From assembly GCA_036924085.1 (NCBI GenBank), contig JAVGWX010000002.1:45440666-45504665 (forward strand): DNA of 64,000 bases, given 5' to 3'. This stretch comes from Ariolimax columbianus. Lineage: Eukaryota; Mollusca; Gastropoda; Stylommatophora; Arionidae. Below are positions 1 to 24,244 of this stretch, one piece after another. The translations under genes and the position numbers were made by a program. Numbering within the stretch: the stretch's first letter is position 1; every line of letters starts with the position of its first letter. The notes below the pieces were generated by a model. That model searched no databases. It had not been told where the DNA came from and saw only the letters and a program-made list of their open reading frames with translations.

Positions 1-1330
1 GCTTGCATACTTTATGTTTATTCTTAGATATAAAATGTGTAGGATTTTATGAAGGTCTTCCGTGTCTCAGTCTTGGATTCCCTGGCCTATACACTGTATA
101 TACACTTTGCTAGTTTGTCTGCAGTTTCATTGCCTTCAATATTGCAGTGGGATGGGATCCACTGTATGACCAACCTTGAGTGTTTTGCTGAGAGCTGTGT
201 CAGGGAAAACATACATTGCTCGAGATCTTCATCTTTGTGTTGTTTTATCGCTGCTCATACTGACGCGGCATCAGTCAGGAACACTATGGTTTCTTGGTGG
301 ATATCTTTATCTTGGATTACAAGATCAGCTGTGGCCTTCAGTGCCTCTGCTTCTGCACTGAAGTTATTGGAGTATGTTCCCATTGTTAATACTCAAGTTT
401 TTTCTTCTCCATTCCTTAGTCTGTAATAGACTCCTCCACCTCCATTGGATGTGGCTTTGTTAGATGACCCATCTGTATATACATGTATCCATGATTCTGG
501 TGGGTATACTCTCCTAAGATATTCTTCTGTGATAAATTTCCTTTCTAAGATCTGTCGAGTTCCCTTTTTCCCTCTATGGTTTCTACCATCTCAGGGGACT
601 TGGCTTTTTTCCATGGTGGGATTTTGGATGTTTGTTTTAGATCTCCAACCACTGCCTGGCTTATGATTTAGTCTGCTCCTGCAAGTTCTTTTGTTTTTGA
701 TATGAAGTGGTTTCTCTTTAATCTCCCTCTTCCCATGCAATTTATTCTATATTGGGTGACCAGGCATTCGTTTGAACTTCTCCCCCTGCTGAAGTGTTTT
801 TTGGTCTCTGCGAGTCTCCATACTTTTGATTCGTGCGATGTTCTCCATTGCATTTATTGGTGTTGTTCTCATAGCTCCAGTGGTGATACGTATACCTTGG
901 TATTGAGCTGTATTAATTTTTTGGAAGTTATTCTTTGTTGCGGTGGACCATGCTGCTATCCCATATTCTAGCACTGGTCTCACATAACCTGTGTATAGTT
1001 TCTTTAGGGTGCCTGTGTCAGCACCCCATGTTGAGCCTGATGTCTTTCTTATTATGGCCATTCTGTTCTTGGCTTTGTCCTCTGGTCTTTTCATGTCAAC
1101 CTTGGGTTCATTGTTATTCCCACATAAGTTAGACATGTCAAGGGGGAGAGTCTGGCCATTTACTTTTAGGATTACTTCTTGAGGCTTAGAAGATAGGGAG
1201 AAGTTTTGGTTTCATTTATAGCGATTTGCCATTGTTTTGTCCATGTCTCTACCTCACTATCATTTTCTAGGTCGCTTCTTTTGACTTTCTGTCACTCCTA
1301 TATTGTCAATTTCTTTCCCTCTATTTCTAT
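1..1330 (-). mobile_element. LINE family A: RT C-terminus and RNase H, decayed
   Basis: On the minus strand, 1136-747 encodes the post-palm region of a reverse transcriptase (LKKLYTGYVRPVLEYGIAAW). The strand continues into an RNase H domain with the YTDGSSNKA active-site start near 480, a second acidic block near 370, and VIQWIPSHCNIEGNETADKL near 170-110. Stops and frameshifts interrupt it. The layout (RT then RNase H) fits APE-type LINEs of the Jockey/I/Tad1 kind; the clade is not resolved. It continues below position 1. Confidence 0.85.
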
Positions 1331-1339
1331 TCATTATGG

Positions 1340-2700
1340 TGGTCGGAAACACAAGGTTCTAGTTGTCCTTTGTCTGGCATTCTAACATAGTATATTCCAG
1401 GTGGATAACATTACCTATATTATACTACATTTGGTTTAAATTAATTAATTGAATTAAGTTTAAAATTTAATTAAATGCCATATATCAAATATCTATATAT
1501 TAAAATGATCTAAAATGGACGATAGGAGGTTTATACCAGAGAAACAAGAAAAGCACTAAGGGTTTACTCTGATATTTACCTGCTTACAAAAGCGCAAAAA
1601 TCCAATTGTATACTGCCTGCCTGAAAAACAGCAAGTACAAGACAGCCAGCTTGATCTGAAATACAACATGATTTTAAAGATAAATGAAATCTGATTCAAA
1701 GATGAGGAACTGGAACTAATAACAATATTTAAACAAAAAAATGCAAAAATATTAAATCAAAGTTTCGTTTTATTACAAACTTTGGTGAAACAAATGCACA
1801 CTTGCTAGAGCTTTCTTTAGCTCATTTAGTCTGTAGAGCAAACACATTGGTTCAGGAAAAATGTTGCTGATCTGACAGATGATTTGTGTACAAAAATTCT
1901 CTTCTTTCAATTCCAAGTATTTGAAAACTTTGAATACGTGTTCCTTCTGGAAGTGAAGTGATGACACTGAGCTCTCTAGTTAAAAAAGATTTGGTATCTG
2001 CCACATTTGTTCTTTGTTAAAACATGTTGGATTTTGTGAGAGAACAGAATTGCAATGTTCAACCTTCATACGCCTTCAGTAAAATGTGAATTTTGTGGAA
2101 AATCATTTCATTACCAATGATGAGTGTAAATAAAATGAGTGTTTTTTGTTGTTGTTGTTGATACCCCAATCTATGTCACTGTATTCTCTATTACACGTAT
2201 CTGCATCACCACATATAAGATCTTTATTTTTTTCCATTCATCATTTAATTGTGAATAGTTTAGTTTATAATGTGTTACTGAAAATAGGGATATTGTATGC
2301 TAATTTTATGTAAATAACAGCCAAGTGAAACAAAAGAGATGAAATCTCAGCCAAAAATAATCTTTCTCTCATTAGTAATATCAGAAAAGAAATGTGTTAT
2401 TCTACAAACATTTTAGACAATGAAATCAAATTTTAATGAGTAAATGGTGAAAGGACACCAAACCCCTAGTCAAAACAAGCATTCTTCATTTACTACAAAA
2501 TCACAATAAATAGCTGAAGATCAACAAAATAATAAAATATACATTTTCAATTCAAAAGACAGAAAAAAAACTAACTTTAACTTTTGCAGTGACTCACTGC
2601 AAATATAACCTAAAGCGAGTATGTTTCTGTAAAATAATCCAGACACAAGTAACTTAATCCATAAAGTCTCTGCTATCATCTAATAAACATTTTATAAACA
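1340..2700. other. TMEM184 intron or downstream sequence, nothing recognised
   Basis: AT-rich, with a GTTGTTGTTGTTG run near 2150 and long A tracts. No exon of the TMEM184 family was found on the minus strand, and the short frames here have no recognisable content. Confidence 0.6.
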
Positions 2701-2718
2701 TAACAGCTGATTTCCTTA

Positions 2719-14354
<11,636 letters not shown>

Positions 14355-14749
14355 GCTGGTTTATGAAAGCACAGCCATCATATTAACCTTGGAAACATAT
14401 AAAACAACAAATAAAATGTATGGATTAGCTACTTTCATATTCTTAGGAGATGAACCTATTGATTCGTAATTTAAAAATTTTATTCCTACTACAATTAGTC
14501 AACTAAACAATTCAACAACGCATCTAGTGTATTGTACAGCAATAACTTTTTTCTGTTCACTTCTAACCAAACACTGAAAGAAATATGTTTTGTGAGTATT
14601 TCTAAAAGGAAACTATACACAATATAATATGTATATCTTTGTGTGTGTATGTATAGTTTGCCCTCAATATCTGCTGCCTTTGTTATCCGTCATTTCGCGT
14701 ATCTGATGCCCAGGGTTTACTACACAAATGTAGTTATCTATCATCATGT

Positions 14750-14862
14750 CTGTATATCCACAGATTTGTGTCTCAAGTATCATGTGCATGAACAGATTTG
14801 TATCTCAAGTATCATGTGCATGAGAATGAACAGATTTGTATCTCAAGTATCATGTGCATGAT
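14750..14862 (+). repeat. Short tandem repeat, three units
   Basis: The unit CAGATTTGTATCTCAAGTAT plus CATGTGCATGA recurs three times with spacings of about 31 and 37 bases, separated by GAATGAA in one interval. Nothing else is seen in it. Confidence 0.75.
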
Positions 14863-14869
14863 GTAATGG

Positions 14870-15820
14870 CAGAATCGCTGCCTCTGCTGAAAGTGGACTT
14901 CTTTTATTACAAAAACATTTCACATCTAAACTACAAAGCTTACTGTTATACACCAGATGGATAGGCAGGTGGGCAGGCCACATGGAACGTTTACCTGACA
15001 ATAGATGGACACGTAAAGTAACACCATGGTGGCCCTATATCTATAATCATCACCCACCAATAAGATAGAAAGATGGCTTGCAACAAAGCCTTGGACTGGC
15101 ATGGTACTTCAAGACAAAAGACTGCGATGAGTTTCGACAACATTTGACTGCCTGGCATAGAGCACATGATGTACCTGAATGAACACCAGGATTACAGTAT
15201 GTCTGAATTCAAATGATAAGTTCAAGAGTTGAAATATTCCTCACTTTGGTAACAAAACTAAGTCTTTTCTGCCTATGAAGCTAGCAGGCTGCCTATATCC
15301 GATGTAAATGTGAGCATAGAATACTGTCTACAGTGAATGTATATAATGGGAAAAAAACATTAAAAGAAATAGTAAAAGTTGATTACAGTTGAGTTTAATC
15401 AAAATTTTAAAACGGGTATGGTCAGATACCGCACCGAGACGAGAACACAAACAAAACCTACGTTACGACCAATAGGCCTTCATCAGGGACAACAATACTG
15501 AACTAACAAATCAACATATAAGGAAAAAATGGTCAACTTATCTGATACTAGACACAGTCTGTCTAGATCTACATGAATTCCCAGGAATTTGTTGTCATTA
15601 AAAGTCATAAATTATGGCTTGTTAATTACCTAATTATTTTTTTTTTAATTTTCATTCTATTCATAGCATTTTTAAAGAGCCAATTAAGGATAGGTGATTA
15701 AAAATTAATGCTAAATAGTTAATGCCTAGGCAGTCTAACGTTTAGTATTTTTATGTAGGATAATTGTTTTCATGCTCAGCTTTACCAGATTGCATGGAAT
15801 AGAAGGTGACATCCTTCAAT
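14870..15820. other. Upstream of TMEM184 coding exon 1, nothing recognised
   Basis: Contains a GCCTTCATCAGGGACAACAA word near 15,478 and poly-T and poly-A tracts. No gene seen. Confidence 0.5.
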
Positions 15821-15825
15821 TCAGT

Positions 15826-16540
15826 TCAGTTTATCCCGTAACCCATCAGGTCGTTGGGGCACACGTGAAGATACTCCCAAAATCCCACGCCATCCCTCTC
15901 TGTCGCCGCCTGGCGTATCTCACCGGGACGAAGGCCTGACCACTCAGTGATGTTGTCCACCCATCTCTTCCTTGGACGTCCTCGTCCTCTCTGTCCCGGT
16001 ACGGAACCAAAGAGTATCGAGTTGGTAATTCCGTTGGACCTTGCGACGTGCCCGCACCAGGTCATCTTTCGTCTTTTGATAGCTGTGAACAGATCTTCAA
16101 AAAGACCAATAGCGTCGTCAACTCTCCGACGTATTTCTACATTCGTGACACAATCTTTATATGTAGCATTTAGGAGTTTTCTATAGCACCTCATTTCCAT
16201 TGCATGTATTCTGCCCTGGATATCTGCTGTAATGGTCCAGGTCTCGCAGGCAATAATATTGATAGCACCAAAGAGCGCATTAGTCTAACTTTTATGCCAA
16301 GGGCGAGCTGCTTGTCTTGCCATATAGGTTTCAGCCGAGTCAGCTCCGCTGTTGTTTGTGCTATTCTTGCAATTACCTCTGGCTGTGATCCCTCTTCACT
16401 GATCAATGATCCCAGATATTTGAAACGTTTTACCACCTCAAGTTCCTGCTCATTTGCCTTTATTACAGATTTAAACCCTGCTATATTATTGGTCATGAGC
16501 TTTGTTTTATCTGCATTTATTTTATGACATCCTTAGAGTT
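15826..16540 (-). mobile_element. LINE family E fragment: RT C-terminus
   Basis: Minus strand encodes an FKYLGSLISEEGSQPEVIAR hinge, KVRLMRSLVLSILL, MTWCGHVARSNGITNSILFG and RGRGRPRKRWVDNITEW, the usual order in RTE-like or L2-like RT C-termini. Two frames are joined by a frameshift near 16,195. The extreme 3' end (cannot-be-missed TGGGGCACACGTGAAG complement) recurs at 28,108-28,210. Confidence 0.8.
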
Positions 16541-16544
16541 AGAC

Positions 16545-17510
16545 AATACAACAATAACAAATGACTGTCAAAGTTTGAACATGTCTGTGAACACAATTTG
16601 TCTTTCATTTTAATCAGCTTTTTATAATTAGAGTCTTTACCGCTAAGAAAAGTGAAAAATGAAAATCTGACAAGTTTTTTTTCCCCTTCACAACTTGAGC
16701 TTCCTTAACTTTCTATTGACAAATTATCTGCAGCTGTCAGTTCTTGACCTGAAGATAATAATAATATGGAAGTCACCAGTCTCTACCAGACTACGGTACT
16801 GTAGACTACTGCAGACAGTCTATACTAAGGTCTATAGTCTAATTAAATCATACCAACTCCTAGACATTAATAATTTCCTCACCAAACAAACAATTTGAAT
16901 TTATATGACACTTTTTTTTAAAGCAATAAAATAACTGTTAAAACTTAAAACGGGAAAGAATAAAACCTCAACAACTTTTCAACTAAGTTCAGTCTATTAG
17001 GCTTAGAGTTCAGACACTTGGAATTTTTTTTTTTTTTTTTAAATTATACACTGAGTTGAATTGAAACCATACTTTACTGACTTTAGTTTAGTAATTACTG
17101 TAATTTTATCATATAGTATATAAGTATACTTATACTATTTGAGTATTTTGAATGGTTAACTACTATTTCTATTAGTATTATTAGTAATGAGTATTAATAG
17201 CATTAGTATCACTACTGCCACTGGTACTGACTACTGGTTAGTATTATTAGTAAATAGTACTATTTTAGATCTAATTTTATTTAATATTATTTTTTAAATT
17301 TATTGTAGCAAACAAAAAAAGCAAGTCGCAAGTTTTAGTTAGTTATTATTACGAATTCACGACTTACTCACTTACTCGTGTGTTAGGCAGTTTAGACAGT
17401 CAAATATACGTCAACTGACATATTCACAAAACACCAGAAAAGAAGAGCTAGATTAAAGCAAACCGGCGAAACAAAAAAAAAGGAACAAATTATCCAAACA
17501 AAATGTCAAT
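16545..17510. other. AT-rich non-coding, likely TMEM184 5' intron
   Basis: Rich in TAGTATTAGTA-type words between 17,150 and 17,280. If the donor at 17,524 is real, this is the first intron of TMEM184. No exon or repeat family recognised. Confidence 0.45.
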
Positions 17511-17524
17511 ACATGGTCAACTAC

Positions 17525-17680
17525 CTTAGTTGACGACAGTTCATGTCATCATGAGTGCGGAAGTGACGTTCGTCGTCAGAAAAAATTATGTGTCGGCCTA
17601 GAGACTGAAAACGTTTTAGACCGGTAACCAGACTGAAAGTGCTTAATTTCTTTATCCCTGTTTCACTACCTTTACACTAA
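17525..17680 (-). promoter_or_regulatory. Candidate TMEM184 promoter and 5' UTR exon
   Basis: A CpG-bearing patch in an AT-rich surround. GCGGAAGTGACGTT at 17557-17570 combines an ETS core and a CRE-like half site, and further CG dinucleotides and TGACGACA follow. On the minus strand a donor AAG/GTAGTT falls at 17525/17524, which could splice to the acceptor at 14388. No TATA box is seen. The promoter and exon are inference; there is no transcript evidence. Confidence 0.35.
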
Positions 17681-18119
17681 TCATACAAATAAAGGGTGTA
17701 TTTAATAATAAGACGAACATGCCATACAATCTTACGACTATGACTCACGGCACTGCGTACTTGAGTAATACAGGAATTGGGGACACGTAGTGTTTGTTTA
17801 CATTTTGGTTGGTTGTGATTAAAAGAATTAAACTCTATTCAATGGAGAGCGATGCAGATGTGGGATGATGACCGTCTGATGTCAGCTTTTCCTCCGGGAA
17901 TAGGATTAAGTGTTTTGCCATTCAGTTTTGCAGAAGAACATACAAGAAGTTAAGACTGCCAATAAAGAAAAGAAAACCTTAAGATAATGAGAATAAATGT
18001 AACAAACGACAATAAGGTTGCGTTAGGATACACACTCATACAACAAGTCACAGTGTGGAATCATTCTTAACTATAAACTAAGTTGACTGTCTTTATTCTG
18101 GTTTAGAAGACTCTGCAGT

Positions 18120-18300
18120 CTGTTTACAACCATTCTTTGAGGATGGTTAACCGATGAGCGAGTCCGTCTTAATAATGGTATGCAATGTCACACAGTTAGT
18201 CGCCTCTTACGACATGCTCTCTATGGGGCAATAGTACTATTCGTGTCTTTGTCATACACAAAGACCCCGATTCTTGATTCTAGGAACCAACATCATCACA
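18120..18300 (-). repeat. Non-autonomous repeat Z, copy 1
   Basis: The complement reads GGTCTTTGTGTATGACAAAG, then GCCCCATAGAGAGCATGTCG and AAGAGGCGACTAACTGTGTG, matching 49,380-49,470 closely, with a further match AAGACGGACTCGC against 49,560. Unknown class. Confidence 0.6.
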
Positions 18301-18354
18301 CAGGGGACATTCCCATAAGTGTTCCTTTCTCCGTCCAACCAGCGATCCAAGCGT

Positions 18355-18745
18355 ATATATACTGGGACTTGATTTCGTGTTCTTCGATCTTTCCAGACAG
18401 AACACACTTTCTCCCTTCTCCCCTAGTCACTCGCAATCTATCATCCTCTGTACACATGCATTTTCGCGACCCTCTGTCTCTTCCTCATTCTTTAGAGTGT
18501 CCGTGACTGCCTTTATAAACTCAACCCTGTCTCTCGTCATCACCGCGTCGTTCACTACAGCTCGTCCCGCCACTGCATCTGCTCTTTCGTTGCCCCAGAC
18601 GCCTGCATGTCTCGTGCAGTAGATCCATGTGGCACCTTGTATACCAGAGTTGTTCAGAAGAGAGGCCCACTCGCTTCTTAGCATGCACCTTTCTATCTTA
18701 TGGAGCATACCCTGCAAGTCTGACAGTATCACTGCGTGCGTCACC
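18355..18745 (-). mobile_element. LINE family H fragment: RNase H domain
   Basis: Minus strand 18744-18427 encodes THAVILSDLQGMLHKIE (second acidic block), WIYCTRHAGVWGNERADAVA (the H-G-N-A-D motif) and a C-terminal helix. The first catalytic block is missing. 5'-truncated LINE remnant. Confidence 0.7.
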
Positions 18746-19269
18746 CGTCCAGGTAGGAGGTACAGATAAGAAATTAAAATAAGAATACAAAATAATATTT
18801 CATTATATTGAGGAACTTATGAAAATTTAAAAGAAATTAGATCAAACACAAAAATAAAAATCTTCACCTTAAATGTAAAGTCCGTTAAATTGTATGGCTC
18901 CAAAACACGAAGAACAAAAAAAAAAAAGAACAAAAAAAAGAAAAGAAAACAGAAACCAAACGAAACAGTTCAGCTTAGTTCAAGTACCATCTCCACATCA
19001 AAGTTTGGTTGCAGTTGATTTCCAACGAGCGCTGTCTTTTGACGTGATGATGCAATCTGCCAGGCTTTCTATGTGCATCTTTTAAAGTTATCCTTCAGCT
19101 GTCTGTCTTGTGGGTTACGAGTCGTCTTGACTACGTCTTGCCACTGGACAGGTAGTCTAGGACGAGATAGTTAGGATGACGACTGTATAAGCCTTCCTAG
19201 CTTAAATCTATTAAAATGCAAGTCACTGAGTCAGACCTACCAGACAAACAGCGCAATTTTCGTCTTGCG

Positions 19270-19780
19270 TGAAATGGAATGAAGACGTGCCTTCGACAGG
19301 TGGAACGTGCGCACATTATTTAACAATATTGCCAATAGACTGGAAAAGCACCCGCACTGGTGTTCCAGAACTGACGCTCTAGAAGGTGAATGTGATTGCT
19401 CTTAGCGAAACACGATTACTTGGACAGAGCCAGATCATAGAAGTTCTAGGTGACTACACTTTCTTCTGAAGTTAGCATAGCAGCAAAGAATAGGTCCAGG
19501 CTGGGGTCGGATTCGCCTCCAGTTCTCTTCTAGTTCACGAACTTGTTAGGCCCATAGAAAGTATAAATGATCGGTTAATGAAACTCCAATTCTCACTGGG
19601 ACACGGGAGGACTGCTAGACCAAACATCGCCTATGTCCGGACAACGACCAACTAAGAGGATATAAGGGATACATTCTACGAGGAATAACACTCATCTTGT
19701 CGGTCCCACTGTCTGAGAAGCTCTTTATTATTGATCACTTTGATGAGAGAGTAAGGACCGACCATCAGTCCTGGAAGTAC
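19270..19780 (+). mobile_element. LINE family F fragment: APE endonuclease
   Basis: Plus-strand frames give VIALSETRLLGQSQIIEVLG, then DYTFF and RLMKLQFSLGHGRTA and YVRTTTN, the order seen in the endonuclease of L2/RTE-like LINEs (SETR, DRIM, YAPT). Frameshifts throughout. Confidence 0.55.
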
Positions 19781-19799
19781 TTGGGTTCATTCTTCTTGT

Positions 19800-21350
19800 T
19801 TTTTGTCCTAATCTTGCCATGCGGTGTAGCAGAGAGGTGGGATGCATAGATTTCGTGTTATCACTAAGTGGGAAGCTTGTGCTTTCTGTAGGTGTAACTT
19901 CCTAAGAGTGCCAGAGACGCCCTCGATCCATCGACGCCGAGGTCTGCAATTTGCTCGTGAACCGGAGACCTGCATCTGATATACTCTTTCTGCAGGCTGG
20001 TCATAATGCATTCTGAATAAATGACCAACCCATTTGATTTGTAGTGCGTCAATGTAAGTACTAACTGGGTTTGTCTCCGCTATCTGTCTCAGTGTGGTGT
20101 GGTGTCACATATTGTCTTTCCGGATGCACTTCTCACAGAGCGCATTTCACAACTCTGGATCTAACTCTTATAGGTTGTTAGTAAGCACCAAGACTGACAT
20201 TGGTAACACAATGTAGGAATATATAGTGCATTTATCAACCTCCTCTTAGTGGAAAGAGGAAATCTAGGGTGTTTCAAAATCGGTGCAATTTGATTGTGGA
20301 CACTATTCACCTTCTCAATTCTATGTGCAATATCTCTGTCTATTCTGCTGTCATCTAACTAGGTATTTGAACTCGCGCACTTGCGCGATACCAATGTCAC
20401 TTATGTGGAAACTTCTCTGACTTGTTCACGCGATATCAACATAGTCTGTCTTGTCTGTGTTGATCTTCATGCCATATTCGTTACACGCGAAATGGAGAAA
20501 GTTCAGTTAGTGTAAGTTATCTCCTTTTTGGCAAAAGATGACCTGAACATCAAAAACAACAGTTCATTTATGGACTCCTCATGAGGGTTAGTCAACTGTG
20601 TGATTTTATACATATAAACTATGAACAGAAGTGGAGGAAGAACATACCCATGTCGTATACCACTCAGCGCTGGAAAAAAAATTTGCCATACCTGCATTCG
20701 TTCGTACTGCACCTTCACGTTTTACGTGCAAAGCAGGAATGCCACCCAGTAGTTGATCCTACACACCGTATTCCCCCATTACCTCCCATAGCCTATATCG
20801 ATTTACCCGGTCAAATGCCTTTTCCTGATCAATGAAGGCGACGTGAAGTTTTTTAAATTGTATTTTATGCGTAAATATGACATCTGTACATCACCTCCTT
20901 TTACGGAAGCCTGATTGTGTAGCACAGAGCAGCGGCTCCACAATAGCTCAAACTCGTTCCTCAAGGACCCGTGAGAACATTTTTCCAACGTGTCTAAGGA
21001 GGGATTTGCCCTTATGAGAGCTGCAATCTTTTCTGCTGCACTTGTTATTTCCAAATAGGTACCACCACCGCTCTTTGTCAATCACCAGGTACTTTCCCTT
21101 CAATCCAGGCCTGGTTAAAGATCTATGTGAGCCATCTTACACCTACATTGGGACAAACATTTATAGCAATTGCTGATATGTTTTCTACACATGGGGACTT
21201 GTAGTTAGAACTTCTTCTAATTGCCTCTTTGACTTCTTGCTGGAATAATAATCTGTCGCTATGTGCAACATTCTTCGAGATTCGTACCAATAAATGATGT
21301 TGCACATATTCTATACCGCCATCTGCTTCTGTATTTGGGACAAGGGACAC
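19800..21350 (-). mobile_element. Decayed LINE reverse transcriptase
   Basis: Minus strand, toward lower coordinates: VKEAIRRSSNYKSPCVENIS (RT N-terminal KSPG-like motif), an SGIRHGYVLPPLLFIVYMYK motif (the conserved GxxQGCxLSPLLF with Gln changed to His), and a C-terminal RANCRPRRRWIEGVSGTLRK. Many frame breaks. Probably an APE-type LINE. Confidence 0.6.
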
Positions 21351-22149
21351 TATATTTTCTTTTGTTCCCTCACAATAACACGTCGTGGAAGCGTCCTCGC
21401 TCTAAACAATGTCATGTAATTGACTATACCCTCACCAGACGGAGAAACGAACTGGTTATGCGAATGACAAAAGCTATATGTGGTGGCGAAGTTAGACAGA
21501 CCACACGCGCGTCTTGTAAGTTTAGCCTCCAGATACTAGATAGGGCCCAGGGGACGACAGATGAGGTTGGAAACCAGTGAAGAGGCTTCAAAAGAGGGTT
21601 CCACGCCGTAGAATTTTCTAGAGTTCTGGGCAATGGGCTGATGGATACGTAATTCTGTATGAATACAGTGAAGGATAAAAATGGACCATTCTGAAAGATC
21701 GAGTCTACTCTGTCGTTTCAAAGTAGTTGGGCCATGCAGCTCGCAGGAACTCTGACTGGTTTGACAAGTTCGATAAGGCTGTTTTGGGGCTGGCTGGTCG
21801 TTCATCGGGCAAGCGAACAACATGCACAATTCATCTAATCTGAATTCCCTGCAGCAGAGTGTATATGGTAGAGAGCCTTGCTATGCTGAGAACTTCAGAG
21901 TTAGGCACTGTCCTGCCTGCCGACCCTTAGAGCCCGCGGAGACGGGCCATGCATAGAATGACCGTAAGTACCATTTTGAACGGGACAGTACGGTTTTTTT
22001 CATCTTTCCCACCTGTTCCGTCGTTTTCATAAAAATGTCAGTCCCGTTTTCAATAAAAACTATAAATATACTTTTATATTGATCAATCCTATTACTGATA
22101 ATCGCAAATCAATATTATGCATACCAGTTACATACCATATTTCAGCTAC

Positions 22150-22870
22150 AGAAATAGCTACGAACATGGACACTTGTAATCAATTTAGAGGCAAGAAAAA
22201 GTGAAGTGTTTGTTACTTGTGCTGTAAAAAAAACAACTGAATATATTAGTAGATTCAGGAGAAATTAATGAGGCAAATTTCTTTGAGGTAGTTGAGAATT
22301 TCTATGAAACCATCTTAGAATATGTGGAAGTGCAGTTTAGGAAACACTGACTGAGAAATTCAAGTGGGTGCTACTAAGAAATGCACCCGAATGTATAAAA
22401 ATACAGGACGGCCTGAACGAGAAACTCTTCCCACGCACCGAAACAAAAGAAACTTTTGCATTTGACCAGTGCACCCTCATACAATCTATAATTGTGAGGC
22501 AGTTGTGTACATGGAATAAAGAAAACATTCCTGTATCTGAAATGGATCCATATTTTTTTCTGAAATGGGCGAAACACGCCTAGACTTTCAACAAGACTTT
22601 AAAAAAAATATTGTGGCGTTTATTCTTTGTCTTTAATGAAGTACAGCACTTATTGAGAGACCATTTTCAATTACGAACAGAATGTTGTCAAAGGAGAAAT
22701 CTAGATTAAGAATTCAAACAATGAGGGCCATGTTATAAGGCAAATTGTGCAATGGAGTGCGGGAAGTTGTATGATCAGATATTGAAAGAGCACAATTTGT
22801 TACGCAAGATTACTTCATCAGAGAAATGTTTATGGTACGATCGTGATGAACTACAGACGTCCTCTACGTT
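22150..22870 (+). mobile_element. hAT-like transposase C-terminal remnant
   Basis: Reads in pieces WVLLRNAPECIKIQDGLNEK, then TKETFAFDQCTLI and WNKENIPVSEMDPYFF, then, in another frame, ERPFSITNRMLSKE and finally HNLLRKITSSEKCLWYD. The ER-FS block followed by R-R is the C-terminal dimerisation region of hAT transposases. Flanks at 21,980-22,040 and 22,950-22,985 both contain GTCCCGTTTT-like text, but no clean terminal repeats were found. Confidence 0.5.
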
Positions 22871-22989
22871 ATTGTGTGCGGGATTAGGTCACTGAAGAAT
22901 AATTGTAAGCTTTATGTAATAACACTGTTTTATTGTCTTATACAACATATCCCCGTCCCGTTTTTGCCATCCAAATGTCCAGTTTTTGT

Positions 22990-23250
22990 CTCAAAGAAAT
23001 ATAGTCCTCCTAGTCATGCGGAAATGGTTGAGTTTACCGACTTGTCTGCTTGACTCCATGCATACGTATAGTAGGGTGGTTAGCACGACAATGGCAGACC
23101 TTGATCTTGTTGAATATACTGATTTCTTGCCTGTCCCAAACATTCACTCGTTGTCTTTCAAAAGTAGACGTGCCTTAGGAATCCTGTCTTGGGCCTCAGA
23201 ATCGATATTTGCCTCTCTGGTGAGGATACTACCAATATAATACAATACAG
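22990..23250 (-). mobile_element. LINE family F fragment: RT C-terminal hinge
   Basis: Minus strand gives IGSILTREANIDSEAQDRIP, then LKDNE-MFGTG and VVLTTLLYVCMESSRQVGKL. These parallel 53,820-54,300 motif for motif ([15 protein letters not shown]). A heavily mutated remnant. Confidence 0.55.
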
Positions 23251-23308
23251 TACAGTACAGTACAGTACAGAACTATACAATACAACACAAAACAATACAA
23301 TACAATAT
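23240..23308 (+). repeat. Simple repeat of ACAAT/ACAGT units
   Basis: A run of AATACAAT, CAGTACAGTACAGTACAGT and ACAATACAAT units. It forms the target of the Y element that follows. Confidence 0.85.
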
Positions 23309-23311
23309 CCT

Positions 23312-23458
23312 GCTGAAGACGGATGTGTCGGACCGAAATGTGCAAATATTGCAGTCAAGCTGTAAACTAGCGACACAATGCATTTCGGCTACTTGCAGGA
23401 AGCGTGGTAGCGGGAGATTGAGAATGAACGCAGAAGAAGAAGAAGAAGAAGACAAAGG
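23312..23458 (+). mobile_element. 147-bp GAAGAAG-tailed SINE-like element (Y), intact TSD
   Basis: Same body and 5' end as 13,110 and 35,921 (GCTGAAGACGGATGTGTCGG at the start, GAACGCAGAAGAAGAAG at the end), flanked by the 12-bp target-site duplication ATACAATATCCT at 23300-23311 and 23459-23470. Confidence 0.85.
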
Positions 23459-23509
23459 ATACAATATCCTCGGCTTTAGTCCGACTGGTGTGCCGTACGT
23501 GAAGTAGTC

Positions 23510-24240
23510 AACAATGTCCTGTATGCAGTCCGATCCTTCGCCGAATCACATCATTTCGGGCCCAAGTCTCTCAGCAGACCATCGCACGGGTGTAATCATA
23601 TGGCTACCAAAACCTCGTTCTGGGTGTACATTGTCTGGCACGCACACCACTCAATCAGACCAATTATATTTGCGAGATCCAGAGGACACACATCTTTCCA
23701 TTACTCCCCGGGTAACGTTGAGTTTCTTTGCATCCATGTTGCGTAAACTCTACACCTCACAGCCGTAGATCATGGCTGAGATGGTTGCATAATTGAAAAT
23801 GTGCACCCTTGCCATGCTGTCTTTTAGCTGCAGGAGTATGGGCTTCATGGCTAGACCAGGTTGCAGCTCTTCGTTTGGAGATTTCCCGGTCTATGGAGGG
23901 TGAAATTTATTTCCTGCCCAAGGTATATGAAGGTGTCAACATCTTTGACATACTCATTTCCCAGCTTGATCTCGCATTGACAGCAGTATGAATTTCTGAG
24001 ACATTGCGTGTTCTTTTTGTTCATCTGTAGACCAACACATCTGTCGATCTCGTCCAGCTCATTTAGGGAGTGCTGGGCCTCCTCGGTGGCGTGGCTGATG
24101 AACACAATGTCATCCGCAAGGCGTATGTGGGTGAGCCTTTCCCCATCTGTAATTATGCCCCTATTGGTCCAACTCAACTGTTGGAAGATGTCCTCAAAGG
24201 CTGCTGTAAAGAGCTTTGAAGAAATGTGTTGCCCTGCCTC
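23510..24240 (-). mobile_element. RTE-like LINE fragment (family G)
   Basis: Minus strand 24177-23851 encodes SWTNRGIITDGERLTHIRLA followed by DDIVFISHATEEAQ, the RT catalytic box with Y/F-A-D-D written as LADD, then LQMNKKNTQC and DVDTFIYLGQEINFT. It continues to lower coordinates as a frameshifted C-terminus. This order is typical of RTE elements. Confidence 0.8.
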
Positions 24241-24244
24241 ACTC

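Noticed and set aside
1773..1967. Possible downstream TMEM184 exon on the minus strand
   Set aside because: The 64-codon frame does not carry the expected membrane-protein motifs that follow the GKPI segment, and lacks matching splice phase.
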